DNA of 64,000 bases from Streptomyces hundungensis. GTDB taxonomy: Bacteria > Actinomycetota > Actinomycetes > Streptomycetales > Streptomycetaceae. Positions within the stretch are counted from its first letter, which is position 1. Each line of letters opens with the position of its first letter. Positions 51,740 through 61,030 of this stretch are shown piece after piece. The stretch spans positions 4,464,001 to 4,528,000 of the forward strand of contig NZ_CP032698.1 in NCBI RefSeq assembly GCF_003627815.1, read 5' to 3'. The notes under the pieces were generated by a model, which was not told the origin of the DNA, did no database searches, and saw nothing but the letters and a program-made list of their open reading frames with translations. The position numbers were made by a program, and so were the translations under genes.

Positions 51740-52725
51740 CAGAGCCTCACTCGCGGGTCGACGACGGCGTACAGGAGGTCGACGGCCAGGTTGGCGACGA
51801 CGATGAAGGCGGCGGCGAGCAGGGTCACGCCGAGGATGACGGGCTGGTCGCCGGTGGACAGGGCGCCGTAGAAGAGGCGTCCGATGCCGGGCAGTCCGAA
51901 GATGGACTCGGTGATGACCGCGCCCGCGAGCAGCCCGCCCAGATCCATGCCGAACAGGGTGAGGATCGGGGTCATCGCGGAGCGCAGGCCGTGTTTGACG
52001 ACGACGGTGCGGCGCGGCAGGCCCTTGGCGCGGGCGGTGCGGATGTAGGGCTCCGCCATCGTCTCGATCATCGAACTGCGGCTCTGGCGGGCGTACATGG
52101 CGGCGTACAGGACGGCGAGCGCGATCCAGGGCAGCAGCAGGTTGGACGCCCAGCTCACGGGGTCGCTGGTCAGGGAGGTGTACTGCGGGTAGGGCAGCAG
52201 TCCGGCGACCCGGATCAGGCCGTAGATCAGCATCACCGAGGTGAAGTAGACCGGCAGTGAGGCGGCGGCGACCGCGCCGACCATCAGGGCCCGGTCGGTG
52301 AAGGTGTCCTTGCGCAGGGCGGCGGCGACGCCGGCCGAGAGGCCGAGCGCCAGCCACAGCACGGCCGCGCCGAGCGCGAGGGAGGCCGAGACCGGCAGGC
52401 GGTCCATGAGCAGCGCCCAGACGGACTCGCTGTTCTCGTAGGAGTAGCCCAGGCACGGGAAGTCGCAGTGCAGGGCGTACTGGCCGGTGCCCATGGTGCG
52501 GCCGGTGAAGATCCCGGAGGCGAAGTCCCAGAACTGGCGCCACAGCGGCTGGTCCAGGCCCATGTGGGCGCGGATCGCCTCCAGCCGTTCGGCGCTGCAC
52601 GACTTGCCGCAGGCGGCGGCCGCCGGGTCGGAGGGCAGGACGTAGAAGATGGTGAAGGTGACGGCGGCGATCGCCAGGAGCACCCCGAGCACGCCGAGGA
52701 TCCGGCGGGCCAGATAGCGGGTCAT
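51739..52725 (-). CDS. oppB: Peptide ABC transporter permease (OppB/DppB type)
   Basis: 328 residues with six membrane helices. The N-terminal family segment is [20 protein letters not shown], and the EAA-type cytoplasmic loop is [20 protein letters not shown]. The periplasmic loop is unusually Cys-rich for this family (ACGKSC and CDFPC). ATG 52725 overlaps the oppC stop by four bases. Forms the membrane channel with OppC. Confidence 0.93.
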   Translation of the reverse strand: MTRYLARRILGVLGVLLAIAAVTFTIFYVLPSDPAAAACGKSCSAERLEAIRAHMGLDQPLWRQFWDFASGIFTGRTMGTGQYALHCDFPCLGYSYENSESVWALLMDRLPVSASLALGAAVLWLALGLSAGVAAALRKDTFTDRALMVGAVAAASLPVYFTSVMLIYGLIRVAGLLPYPQYTSLTSDPVSWASNLLLPWIALAVLYAAMYARQSRSSMIETMAEPYIRTARAKGLPRRTVVVKHGLRSAMTPILTLFGMDLGGLLAGAVITESIFGLPGIGRLFYGALSTGDQPVILGVTLLAAAFIVVANLAVDLLYAVVDPRVRL

Positions 52726-53678
52726 GTGCGGCTCCCCCTCGGGTCGAGGACGTCGCGCAGCGCGTCGCCGAGCAGGGTGAAGGCGAGCACGGTGAGGAAG
52801 AGGCAGCCGCTCGGGATGACGAAGTACATGGGGTCGGTGTCGTAGAACGACACGCTCTCGGCGATCATCTGGCCCCAGGACGGGGTGGGCGGGCGCACGC
52901 CGACGCCGAGGTAGCTGAGCGCGGCCTCGGTGGCGATCATGCCGGGGACGATGAGCGTGGTGTACGCGATGACGGGCCCGGCGACCCCGGGCAGGATGTC
53001 GCGGGTCAGGATGCGCCAGGGGCCGGAGCCGCCGACGCGGGCCGCGTCCACGTACTCGCGGTGTTTGAGCGAGAGGGTCTGGCCGCGCACCACCCGGGCG
53101 ATGCCGGGCCAGCCGAACAGGCCGATCACGGCGGTCATCAGGAGGATGCGGTTGACGTCCTTGGCCACCGACATCATCGCGATCATGAAGATGAGGGACG
53201 GGAAGGACATGGTGAGGTCCATCAGACGGGACAGGACCGTGTCGGTGCGGCCGCCGAAGTAGCCGGCCGCGATCCCGGCCGCCGTGCCCGCCACCACGAC
53301 GATCGCGGTCGCGGTCAGGGCGATGAGCAGCGAGACCTGGGCGCCGTACACGACGCGGGCGAACAGGTCGCGGCCGGTGACGGGCTCCACGCCGAGCCAG
53401 TGATCGGCGGAGATCCCGCCGAGCGCGCCGAGCGGCTGGCCGCCGAGGTAGGGGTCGATGGCGCTCTTGTCGAACGCGTCGGGCGACCAGCCGCCGAGCG
53501 CGCCGAGCACCGGGGCGCCCGCCGCCATGATCAGGAACAGGGCGACGACGGCGAGGGAGACCTTCACGGAGGTGCGGCGGCGCAGTTCGGCGCGGGCCAG
53601 CTGCCAGGGCCCCCGGCCGGTGTCCGGGGCCGGCGCGCCGGCCGGTGTCTTCAGGGGCGGGGTCAGGGGGATGGCCAT
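52722..53678 (-). CDS. oppC: Peptide ABC transporter permease (OppC/DppC type)
   Basis: 318 residues. The N-terminal cytoplasmic segment is [20 protein letters not shown], followed by an external loop ([20 protein letters not shown]) and six helices. The EAA loop is [20 protein letters not shown], and the C-terminus [15 protein letters not shown] is typical of OppC. Start ATG 53678; a longer frame upstream is antisense to the solute-binding gene. It lies 13 bases after that gene's stop. Confidence 0.92.
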   Translation of the reverse strand: MAIPLTPPLKTPAGAPAPDTGRGPWQLARAELRRRTSVKVSLAVVALFLIMAAGAPVLGALGGWSPDAFDKSAIDPYLGGQPLGALGGISADHWLGVEPVTGRDLFARVVYGAQVSLLIALTATAIVVVAGTAAGIAAGYFGGRTDTVLSRLMDLTMSFPSLIFMIAMMSVAKDVNRILLMTAVIGLFGWPGIARVVRGQTLSLKHREYVDAARVGGSGPWRILTRDILPGVAGPVIAYTTLIVPGMIATEAALSYLGVGVRPPTPSWGQMIAESVSFYDTDPMYFVIPSGCLFLTVLAFTLLGDALRDVLDPRGSRT

Positions 53679-53691
53679 GGCGTACGGGCCC

Positions 53692-55437
53692 TCAATTCCC
53701 GCTCTTGGCAGGGTCTTTGAGGCCGATCGTGGCGTAGTCGAGCTGCCCGCCGAAGGACGTCTGGCCGTAGCCGCCCGCGATGTTGGTGCCCAGCACCAGC
53801 GGCCAGCGCCGGACCAGGACCGGCAGGGCGGGCGCCTTGGCGAGGATCTCGCCGTCGAGGTGCTGCCAGGCCTGGTCGGCGGCCTTGGCATCGGTCATCG
53901 CGGAGATCTCGTCGATGCGCTTCATGGTGGCGTCGTCGCGGAAGATCGAGTGGTTGCCGGAGTTGCCCTTCTCCTTGAGGTAGCGGCCGTCGAAGACGAA
54001 CGGCAGGAACGTGGAGCCGGAGGGATAGTCGGGGCACCAGCCCGAGTACACGAGGTCGGTGCGGTTCTTGACGTCGCCGATGGTGGCGTAGAACGCGGAC
54101 GGGTCGACGGTCTCGATGGTGACCTTGACGCCGGCCTTGGCGAGCGACTGCTGGATGGCCTCGGCGCGGCCCTTGTCGCCGGTGGAGACGGTCATCTTCG
54201 TCGCGAAGCCGCCCTCCTTGCCCGCCTCCTTGAGCAGCTCCTTGGCCCGGGGCACATCGCCGGTGGCCGGGATCTTCAGGGTGTCGGGCTGCTTGCCGGC
54301 GAAGAGGGTGGCCGGCATGTAGGCGGTGGACAGGTCGTTGAAGGCGGGGCCGCCGGAGGAGGTGAGCACCGCGTCCTTGTCGAGCGCGTACATCATGGCC
54401 TGACGCACCCGGACATCGGTGAACGGCGGCCGCCCGGTGTGCATTTGGACCATGTCGGTGCAGTTGGTGGACTCGGCGACCAGGCGCGAGCGGACCTCGG
54501 CGCTGGGCAGCACCTTCGGCGCGCTCTCGGGGCGCAGCGCCCCCCAGGAGACGGCGGAGGCGTCCGCGCCCTGGCTGGCGATGAGCCGGTCGTCGATCTG
54601 GGTGGCCTTGAGCCCCATCGTCACCACGATGCGGTCCGGGTACGCCTTGCGCACCGGGTCGGTGGAGGCGTCCCAGTGGGTGTTGCGGACCAGGGTGAGC
54701 TGCTTGTTCCGGTCGTACGAGTCCACCTTGTACGGGCCGGACGAGAAGGGCCTGTTGTCGTACTTGGGGCCGGTGTCCTTGGCCTGGGGCACCGGCGCGA
54801 AGGTCGGCATGACGGTGGCGTTGGGGAACTCGGCGAAGGGCTTGCGCAGCTCGAAGACGATCGTGTGGTCGTCCGGGGTCACGATCGAGTCGAGGTGCTT
54901 GCCCTGGGCGGGGCCCTGATAGCCCTCGGCGCCGGTGAGGTAGCGGGCCGCGTAGTCGGCGCCGCCGGGCAGGTCCGGCGAGAAGGAGCGCTCCACGTTG
55001 TACTTGACGTCCTGCGCGGTGATGGGCGAGCCGTCCTCGTAGGTGAGCCCGGGTCTGAGGTGGAACGTCCAGGTGCGGGCCCCGTTGGAGGCGGTGCCGA
55101 GGTCGGTGGCGAGGTCGGGGACCAGCTCGCCGCCGGCGGTGCCGGGGGCCGCCTTGTAGGTCACCAGGGTGCGGTAGAGCAGCCGGGTGCCGAAGTCCAT
55201 GTCGTTCATGACCCAGTTGCGGGCCGGGTCGAGATGGGTGAAGTCCTGGTTGGACAGGACGGTGAGGGTGCCGCCCTTGACCGGCGTACCACCGACGATC
55301 TTGCCCACGTTCGCGGCGGCGGGGTTCTTGCCGCCCTGGCCCTGGCCCGCGCTCGGGTGCTTGGTGCCGGAGCAGCCGGCCGCGCCGAGGGTGAACGCCG
55401 CCACGACGGCGACGGCGATACAGGTGCGCTTGTTCAT
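53692..55437 (-). CDS. Peptide/solute-binding lipoprotein (SBP family 5)
   Basis: 581 residues. Lipoprotein signal peptide (AVAVVAAFTLGAAGC, lipobox Cys at about 22), then the family-5 fold: a start block with GGTLTVLSNQDFTHLDPARN, RTWTFHLRPGLTYEDGSPIT and SSGPYKVDSYDRNKQLTLVR, then VRQAMMYALDKDAVL. It delivers ligand to the OppBCDF complex outside the membrane. It is the first gene of the operon; its promoter region (55438-55679) is shared with the divergent oxidase and carries two copies of the GTGAAAT motif. Confidence 0.92.
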   Translation of the reverse strand: MNKRTCIAVAVVAAFTLGAAGCSGTKHPSAGQGQGGKNPAAANVGKIVGGTPVKGGTLTVLSNQDFTHLDPARNWVMNDMDFGTRLLYRTLVTYKAAPGTAGGELVPDLATDLGTASNGARTWTFHLRPGLTYEDGSPITAQDVKYNVERSFSPDLPGGADYAARYLTGAEGYQGPAQGKHLDSIVTPDDHTIVFELRKPFAEFPNATVMPTFAPVPQAKDTGPKYDNRPFSSGPYKVDSYDRNKQLTLVRNTHWDASTDPVRKAYPDRIVVTMGLKATQIDDRLIASQGADASAVSWGALRPESAPKVLPSAEVRSRLVAESTNCTDMVQMHTGRPPFTDVRVRQAMMYALDKDAVLTSSGGPAFNDLSTAYMPATLFAGKQPDTLKIPATGDVPRAKELLKEAGKEGGFATKMTVSTGDKGRAEAIQQSLAKAGVKVTIETVDPSAFYATIGDVKNRTDLVYSGWCPDYPSGSTFLPFVFDGRYLKEKGNSGNHSIFRDDATMKRIDEISAMTDAKAADQAWQHLDGEILAKAPALPVLVRRWPLVLGTNIAGGYGQTSFGGQLDYATIGLKDPAKSGN

Positions 55438-55503
55438 CAGTGGTCACTCCGTGAACAGTTCGGCCAGCCATGGGGCGGCTGGAATGTGACCCGTAACATA
55501 GTA

Positions 55504-55518
55504 ATGTGAAATTGCACT
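55504..55518. promoter_or_regulatory. Candidate FCD-GntR operator, site 1 (ABC transporter promoter)
   Basis: ATGTGAAATTGCACT lies 67 bp before the solute-binding gene start. It matches sites at 55656 and 59373 (consensus AYGTGAMATWKYACY) and has GTG...CAC symmetry. A half-matching ATGTGACCCGTAACAT lies at 55484-55499. Confidence 0.55.
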
Positions 55519-55655
55519 GACAAGGTGTCGGGAACTCTTTTATCCACCCTTGGTCCGTCGGGGCGCTGTGCGCGAGGGGGTTCAGGAAGGGGTGGTGCCC
55601 AGGTGGGGGGCTGATCGGGATGGATGTCGGCCGACTCCTTGGCAGGGACAGTGCC

Positions 55656-55670
55656 ATGTGAAATATTACC
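55656..55670. promoter_or_regulatory. Candidate FCD-GntR operator, site 2 (oxidase promoter)
   Basis: ATGTGAAATATTACC ends nine bases before the oxidase start ATG 55680. Same pattern as the site before the ABC transporter and the site before the GntR gene. A protein bound here would overlap the ribosome-binding region or the start of a short leader. Confidence 0.55.
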
Positions 55671-55679
55671 GAGGTGTCC

Positions 55680-56846
55680 ATGGGATCCAGGAGCTCCACC
55701 ACCAGCACCGCGGATGTCATCGTGGTGGGCGCGGGCGTCGTGGGGGCCGCCTGTGCCTACTACGCGGCCCGCGCCGGCCTCGCCGTCACCGTCCTCGACC
55801 GGGGCCCGGTGGCGGGCGGCACCACGGGGTCGGGCGAGGGCAACCTCCTCGTCTCCGACAAGGAACCCGGCCCCGAACTCGAACTCGCCCTGCATTCGGC
55901 CCGGTTGTGGCGTGAGCTCGCCGAACTGTTGCCGCGCGCGGTCGAGTACGAGCCCAAGGGTGGCCTCGTCGTCGCCGCCGACGAGGCGGGCCTGACCGCG
56001 CTGCGCGCCTTCGCGGCGGGCCAGGAGAAGGCGGGCGTGACCGCACGCGAAGTGCCGGCCGACCGGCTGCACGACCTGGAGCCGCACCTGGCGCCGGGTC
56101 TCGCGGGGGGCTTCCACTATCCCCAGGACGCCCAGGTCATGCCCGCCCTCGCCGCCGCCCATCTGCTGCGCGCCTCGGGCGCGGACGTCCGGCTCGGGCA
56201 GGAGGTCACCGGGCTGCTCATCGGGGACGGCGGCGCGGTGCGGGGGGTACGGACCGCCTCCGGCGTGCTGCACGCGCCGTACGTGGTGAACGCGGCGGGC
56301 ACCTGGGGCGGCGAACTCGCCCGCCTTGCGGGGGTGTTGCTGCCCGTCCTGCCCCGGCGCGGCTTCGTCCTGGTCACCGAGCCGCTGCCGCGCGTCGTAC
56401 GGCACAAGGTGTACGCGGCGGACTATGTCGCCGACGTCGCCAGCGGCTCGGCGGCGCTCCAGACCTCGGCGGTCGTCGAGGGCACCCCGGCGGGACCGGT
56501 CCTCATCGGCGCGAGCCGCGAACGTGTCGGGTTCGACCGGAGCCTCTCGGTGGAGGCGGTGGGCCGGCTCGCGGCGGGGGCGACCGCGCTCTTCCCCTTC
56601 CTCGCGGGGGTACGGGCGATCCGTACGTACGCGGGGTTCCGGCCGTATCTGCCCGACCACCTTCCGGCGATCGGGGCGGACGGGCGGGTGCCGGGGCTGT
56701 TGCACGCGTGCGGGCACGAGGGGGCGGGGATCGGGCTCGCGCCCGTGACGGGCCGGATCATCGCGGACTGCGTGCTCGGCCGCCAACCGCCCCTGGACAT
56801 CGCCCCGCTCGACCCGGCCCGCTTCGGCGCGGGTTCCGTTTCCTGA
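55680..56846 (+). CDS. FAD-dependent D-amino-acid/glycine oxidase-type oxidoreductase (DAO family)
   Basis: 388 residues. The N-terminal Rossmann motif is VIVVGAGVVGAACAYYAARA (GxGxxG), with VLDRG for the second strand and GTTGSGEGNLL for flavin contact. The C-terminal end contains RTYAGFRPYLPDHLPAIG and HACGHEGAGIGLAPVTGRII. Such proteins form the catalytic subunit of hydroxyproline/proline-type or opine dehydrogenases together with [2Fe-2S] and NAD-linked FAD subunits, as with the gene that follows by ten bases. The substrate is unknown. Start ATG 55680 behind GAGG; GTG 55674 is an alternative. Confidence 0.85.
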   Translation: MGSRSSTTSTADVIVVGAGVVGAACAYYAARAGLAVTVLDRGPVAGGTTGSGEGNLLVSDKEPGPELELALHSARLWRELAELLPRAVEYEPKGGLVVAADEAGLTALRAFAAGQEKAGVTAREVPADRLHDLEPHLAPGLAGGFHYPQDAQVMPALAAAHLLRASGADVRLGQEVTGLLIGDGGAVRGVRTASGVLHAPYVVNAAGTWGGELARLAGVLLPVLPRRGFVLVTEPLPRVVRHKVYAADYVADVASGSAALQTSAVVEGTPAGPVLIGASRERVGFDRSLSVEAVGRLAAGATALFPFLAGVRAIRTYAGFRPYLPDHLPAIGADGRVPGLLHACGHEGAGIGLAPVTGRIIADCVLGRQPPLDIAPLDPARFGAGSVS

Positions 56847-56856
56847 GGAGGCCTTC

Positions 56857-59373
56857 GTGGCACGCACCCCCGAGGAACTGGCCGGAGCCCGGCCCGGTCC
56901 CCCCTTCGAGATCACCCTCGACGGCCGCCCCATCCCGGCCCTGCCCGGCCAGAGCGTCGCGGCGGCGCTGTGGGCGGCGGGGGTCCTCGCCTGGCGCCGG
57001 ACGCGGGTGGGGGGCCGGGGCGGGGGTGCGTTCTGCGGGATCGGGGCGTGTTACGAGTGCCTCGCGACGGTGAACGGGGTGCCGAATCGGAGGGCCTGTC
57101 TTGTGCGGGCGGGGGCGGGTGATGCGGTGGTGACGCAGTCCGGGGCGGGGTGGGGGGCGGGGCCGTTCGCGCAGTTCCCCGCGCCCCTGGGGGGTGCGGC
57201 CTCGCCTTCGTCCGCGGACCGTGCGGGGCCGTTCGCGCAGTTCCCCGCGCCCCTGGGGGGTGCGGCCTCGCCTTCGTCCGCGGACCGTGCTGGGCTGGGC
57301 GCGCAGTTCCCCGCGCCCCTGGGTGGGTTGGGGGGAGAGGGTGTGGTTGCTTCGGGGGGTTCCGGCTGCAACCCCGCTGAGCTCTCCGGGGGCCCGGGCT
57401 CCAACGCCGCTGAGCACTCCGGGGGCCCGGACTGCAATCCCGCTAGGGGCGCGGGGAACTGCGCGAGTGCGCCAGCACGGTCCGCAGACGAAGGCGAAGG
57501 CGGGGACGCCGGTCCGGCTGAGGCCTTGGAGGGCCGGGGCTCCAGCCCCGCTAGGGGCGCGGGGAACTGCGCGAGTGCGCCAGCACGGTCTGCGGGCGAA
57601 GGCGGGGACGCCGGTCCGGCCGAGGTCTCGGAGGGCCGGGGCTGCAACGCCGCTAGGGGCGCGGGGAACTGCGCGAGTGCGCCAGCACGGTCCGCAGACG
57701 GAGGCGGGGACGCCGGTCCGGCTGAGGCCTCGGAGGGCCGGGGCTCCAGCCCCGCTAGGGGCGCGGGGAACTGCGCGGGTGCGCCAGCACGGTCCGCAGA
57801 CGAAGGCGAAGGCGGGGACGCCGGTCCGGCTGAGGCCTTGGAGGGCCGGGGCTCCAGCCCCGCTAGGGGCGCGGGGAACTGCGCGAGCGGCCCCGTACGG
57901 TCCGCAGGGGAGTACGACCTCGTGGTCGTGGGGGGCGGGCCCGCCGGGGTCGTGGGGGCCGCCACCGCAGCCGAGCTGGGGCTGCGGGTCGCCGTCGTGG
58001 ACCTGGGTCCACACGTCGGCGGCCAGTTCTACCGAACCCCCGCCGCCGAACTCAACGCCACCCGCCCGGACGCCCTGCACCACGACTGGCCCACCTTCGA
58101 AAGGTGGCACGAGCGGATGGACGCCCCCCGCGTCACACGCCTCGCCCGGCACCACGTCTGGGCGATCGAGCGCCACGCCGAGCAGGAGTGGACGGTCCAC
58201 GCCGTCACCGGCGCCGACGGCAACGACACGCGCCCGGTACGGATACCGGCCCGGGCCGTGCTGCTCGCCACCGGCGCGTACGAGCGTCAACTCCCCTTCA
58301 AGGGTTGGACGTTGCCCGGTGTCGTCGGGGCCGGCGGGGCGCAGGCCATGCTCAAGGGCGGGCTCGTGCTGCCCGGGAAGCGGGTCGTCGTCGCGGGAAG
58401 CGGACCGCTGCTGCTCGCCGTGGCCTCCTCACTCGCCGAGGCCGGCGCCGACGTTCCGGCCGTCATCGAGGCGTCCGGCTACCTCGGTTACGCCCGGCAC
58501 CCCCGCACGCTCGCCACCAACCCGCACAAGCTCATCGAGGCCGCCACGCACGGCACGACGCTGCTGCGCCACCGGGTGCCGCTGCGCACCCGCAGCGCGG
58601 TCACCGAGGTGCACGGCGCGGAACGCGTCGAGGCCGTCACCGTCACGCGGCTCGACGAGCGGTGGCGGCCGGTGCCGGGCACGTGGCGCGAGATCGCCTG
58701 CGACGCGCTGGCCGTCGGTCACGGACTGGTCCCCGCGATCGAGCTCGCCACCACCCTCGGCTGCGCCACCCGCGTCACCCCCGACCACACCCTCGCCCTC
58801 GCCCTGGACACCCGCCAGGAGACCTCGGTGCGCGGACTGTGGGCGGCGGGCGAGCCCGGGGGAGTGGGCGGGGTCCAAATGGCCCTCGCGGAAGGGGAGT
58901 TGGCGGCACGCGCCATCGCCGCCCGGCTGGGTGCGTACCCGGGCCCGGGTGGGCGCGTGCGGCGGTTGCGGTCCCGCCGCACCCGGCTGCGTACGTTCGC
59001 CGAAGCGATGGCCGCCCTGCACGCGCCGGGACCCGGCTGGAGCGAGTGGCTCGGCGACGACACCGAGGTGTGCCGCTGCGAGGAGGTCACGGCGGGCGCC
59101 ATCCGCGAGGCCGTGCGCGAGCAGGGCGCCCGCGACGCCCGTACGGTCAAACTCCTCACCCGGGCCGGCATGGGCTGGTGCCAGGGCCGCACCTGTGGAG
59201 CGGCGGTGGCGTGTCTGGCCGGAGACGGCCAACCACCCGCGCAGCGGCGCCCGTTCGCGGTGCCGGTCCCGCTCGGAGCCCTCGCCGCCCTGGCGCCGGC
59301 GGCGCCCGAGGACCCACCCCTCGCCGCCCCGGCCCCGGCGGCCGCCGTCACACCGGAGGAGTCCCAAACGTAA
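56857..59373 (+). CDS. [2Fe-2S]-FAD oxidoreductase fusion with an in-frame dispersed-repeat linker
   Basis: 838 residues. Residues 1-98 are a [2Fe-2S] domain (C60, C65, C68, C81: FCGIGACYEC and RACL). From residue 352 an FAD/NAD(P) domain begins (EYDLVVVGGGPAGVVGAATA) and continues with LLATGAYERQLPFKGWTLPG and VVVAGSGPLLLAVASSLAEA. Cys-rich EVCRCEEVTAGAIREAV and GWCQGRTCGAAVACL form a BFD-like [2Fe-2S] site. In relatives the two parts are usually separate genes or directly joined. Here residues about 104-351 are translated dispersed repeat: three inverted copies (AQFPAPL) and five direct copies (ARGAGNCA), with no stop and all in frame. It follows the DAO gene by 10 bases and probably forms one dehydrogenase with it. 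Confidence 0.75.
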   Translation: MARTPEELAGARPGPPFEITLDGRPIPALPGQSVAAALWAAGVLAWRRTRVGGRGGGAFCGIGACYECLATVNGVPNRRACLVRAGAGDAVVTQSGAGWGAGPFAQFPAPLGGAASPSSADRAGPFAQFPAPLGGAASPSSADRAGLGAQFPAPLGGLGGEGVVASGGSGCNPAELSGGPGSNAAEHSGGPDCNPARGAGNCASAPARSADEGEGGDAGPAEALEGRGSSPARGAGNCASAPARSAGEGGDAGPAEVSEGRGCNAARGAGNCASAPARSADGGGDAGPAEASEGRGSSPARGAGNCAGAPARSADEGEGGDAGPAEALEGRGSSPARGAGNCASGPVRSAGEYDLVVVGGGPAGVVGAATAAELGLRVAVVDLGPHVGGQFYRTPAAELNATRPDALHHDWPTFERWHERMDAPRVTRLARHHVWAIERHAEQEWTVHAVTGADGNDTRPVRIPARAVLLATGAYERQLPFKGWTLPGVVGAGGAQAMLKGGLVLPGKRVVVAGSGPLLLAVASSLAEAGADVPAVIEASGYLGYARHPRTLATNPHKLIEAATHGTTLLRHRVPLRTRSAVTEVHGAERVEAVTVTRLDERWRPVPGTWREIACDALAVGHGLVPAIELATTLGCATRVTPDHTLALALDTRQETSVRGLWAAGEPGGVGGVQMALAEGELAARAIAARLGAYPGPGGRVRRLRSRRTRLRTFAEAMAALHAPGPGWSEWLGDDTEVCRCEEVTAGAIREAVREQGARDARTVKLLTRAGMGWCQGRTCGAAVACLAGDGQPPAQRRPFAVPVPLGALAALAPAAPEDPPLAAPAPAAAVTPEESQT
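57165..57905. repeat. Dispersed repeat array G, inside a coding sequence (three inverted plus five direct copies)
   Basis: The inverted core (GCAGTTCCCCGCGCCCCTG) occurs near 57170, 57236 and 57302. Direct cores (GGGGCGCGGGGAACTGCGCG) begin at 57446, 57554, 57656, 57758 and 57866. Direct spacings are 108, 102, 102 and 108 bases, all multiples of three, so the frame is kept. The units end in TCCGCAG/CACGGTCYGC as in the intergenic arrays and add a GGAGGGCCGGGGCT-like segment. Confidence 0.9.
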
Positions 59374-59387
59374 CGTGACATTGTACT
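59373..59387. promoter_or_regulatory. Candidate FCD-GntR operator, site 3 (upstream of its own gene)
   Basis: ACGTGACATTGTACT starts at the last base of the preceding stop codon and lies 34 bp before the GntR start. It is the third member of the AYGTGAMATWKYACY set. Confidence 0.55.
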
Positions 59388-59420
59388 CTGGGTCTCCGCT
59401 CGGTACGGAGGAACAGCAGC

Positions 59421-60128
59421 ATGGGACACCTGAAGCAGAGCAAGGTCATCACCACCACCGAGCGGCTGCGCGACCAGGTCGCCCACGCGCTGCGTGCGGC
59501 GCTGATCTCCGGTGAACTGCGCCCCGGCCAGGTCTACTCGGCGCCCGGCCTCGCCGAGGACTTCGGCATCTCCGCGACCCCCGTGCGCGAGGCCATGCTC
59601 GACCTCGCGCGCGAAGGCCTCGTGGAGCCGGTCCGCAACAAGGGCTTCCGGGTCACCGAGGTCAACGAGCGCGACCTCGACCAGTACACCGAGATCCGCG
59701 CACTGATCGAGGTCCCGATGATCGGCCGGATCACCCGCTCCGCGGACCGCGCCGACCTGGAGGCGCTGCGGCCGGTCGCCGAGGAGATCGTGCGCGCGGC
59801 CCGCGACCACGACCTCATCGGCTATCTGGAGGCCGACCGCCGCTTCCATCTGTCCCTGCTCGCCCTGTCGGGCAACGAGCGCCTCGTGGAGACCGTCGGC
59901 GACCTGCGCAAGCGGTCCCGCCTGTACGGTCTGACCGCCCTGGACCAGCGGGACGAGCTGATCCCGTCCGCCGAGGAGCACATCGAACTCCTCGACCTGA
60001 TGCTGGCCGGGGACGCCCGGGGCGCCGAGAAGTGCATGACCCGCCACCTCGGCCACGTCCGCTCGCTGTGGGCGAGGAGCGAGGCCGCCGACGCCAAGCC
60101 CAAGCGCCGCCTGGGCGCGAGCCGCTGA
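59421..60128 (+). CDS. GntR-family regulator, FCD (FadR) type
   Basis: 235 residues. The winged helix at about 15-75 (LRDQVAHALRAALISGELRP, then GLAEDFGISATPVREAMLDL) is followed by an all-helical FCD domain (LDQYTEIRALIEVPMIGRIT, LEADRRFHLSLLALSGNERL and EEHIELLDLMLAGDARGAEK). The Asp/His pattern (EADRRFH, AEEHIELL) is that of metal-binding FCD domains. It sits at the end of the oxidase genes, and matching motifs occur before it, before the DAO gene and before the transporter. A local repressor responding to an imported substrate is the likely role. Confidence 0.9.
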   Translation: MGHLKQSKVITTTERLRDQVAHALRAALISGELRPGQVYSAPGLAEDFGISATPVREAMLDLAREGLVEPVRNKGFRVTEVNERDLDQYTEIRALIEVPMIGRITRSADRADLEALRPVAEEIVRAARDHDLIGYLEADRRFHLSLLALSGNERLVETVGDLRKRSRLYGLTALDQRDELIPSAEEHIELLDLMLAGDARGAEKCMTRHLGHVRSLWARSEAADAKPKRRLGASR

Positions 60129-60163
60129 ACGCTCACCCCCGGAGCCGCTGAACGCTCCCCCCG

Positions 60164-61030
60164 CTAGGGCTCCGCGCGCTCGACCGGGATCCACAGCGCC
60201 GCGTCCGTGGCGTCGCCGACCTCCGCCGGGCGGGTGCGCAGGATCTCCGGCCCCGGACGGCTCCGGTAGGGGTTGGACGGGAACCACTGCGTGAACACGT
60301 CCCGCCACAGCTCCTGGAGCGCCTGCGGGTAGGGCCCGGTGTTCTCGAAGACCGCCCAGGTGCCCGCGGGCACGAACAGGGCGTCCAGGTCCTCGGGCGG
60401 CTCCTGCCCGCTCAACGCGGCGTGCCAGTAGTCCAGTTGGGTCCCCTCGGCCCGGCTCGGGTCCAGGCCGTCGCAGGCCGAGACGATGCCCTCGGGCTCC
60501 TGGTCGGACAGCTGGTGGACCCGGAGCGAGATGTCCTGCCCGATGCTCTGGACGAACGCGGCGATCGTCGGGTTCACCCCCTCGTGCACGAGCGGAACCC
60601 GCGCCTTCCTGCCCACCAAGTGGAACGCTTCCTTCTCCACGACCCGGTACCGCATGCTGGTGCTCCCTTCGACGACGAGACGGAAGGACATCCGGGGCTG
60701 GGACCGCAGGGCCGCGCCGGTGCGCCGCGCCTCGCCGGGGCCGACGCCGTGCACGGCACGGAACGCCCGCGCGAACGCCTCCCCCGACGTGTAGCCGTAG
60801 CGGACCGCCACATCGAGCAGCGTGCCGGTCCCGGCGAGCACCTCGGCGCCCGCGACGGTCAGCCGTCGGCGCCGCACGTACTCCGACAGGGGCATCCCGG
60901 CGAGCGCGGAGAACAGCCGCCGCAAGTGGTACTCCGACGTCATCGCGGTGCGAGCCAGCTCGCCCACGTCGATCTCCCCGTCGAGGCACTCCTCGATCCG
61001 GTCCATGGCCTCGTTGAGCCGCTTCAGCAT
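60164..61030 (-). CDS. AraC-family regulator with GyrI-like effector domain
   Basis: 288 residues. Two helix-turn-helix units (about 22-110) are typical of AraC: GELARTAMTSEYHLRRLFSA and LDVAVRYGYTSGEAFARAFR. A GyrI-like/AraC_E_bind domain (about 130-288) follows (MRYRVVEKEAFHLVGRKARV, then VPAGTWAVFENTGPYPQALQ). This layout is that of Rob/SoxS-like multidrug-sensing regulators. Start ATG 61030, behind a purine-rich stretch (GGAAGGGGGGCC); an upstream ATG (61096) gives an unlikely N-terminus. No target gene is obvious. Confidence 0.87.
   Translation of the reverse strand: MLKRLNEAMDRIEECLDGEIDVGELARTAMTSEYHLRRLFSALAGMPLSEYVRRRRLTVAGAEVLAGTGTLLDVAVRYGYTSGEAFARAFRAVHGVGPGEARRTGAALRSQPRMSFRLVVEGSTSMRYRVVEKEAFHLVGRKARVPLVHEGVNPTIAAFVQSIGQDISLRVHQLSDQEPEGIVSACDGLDPSRAEGTQLDYWHAALSGQEPPEDLDALFVPAGTWAVFENTGPYPQALQELWRDVFTQWFPSNPYRSRPGPEILRTRPAEVGDATDAALWIPVERAEP

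Noticed and set aside
57165..57905. Separate start for the FAD oxidoreductase after the repeat array
   Set aside because: No ATG or GTG with a ribosome site lies just before EYDLVVVGGGPAG in frame, and the frame from the [2Fe-2S] domain is continuous, so a fusion is the simpler reading. An internal start cannot be excluded without data.
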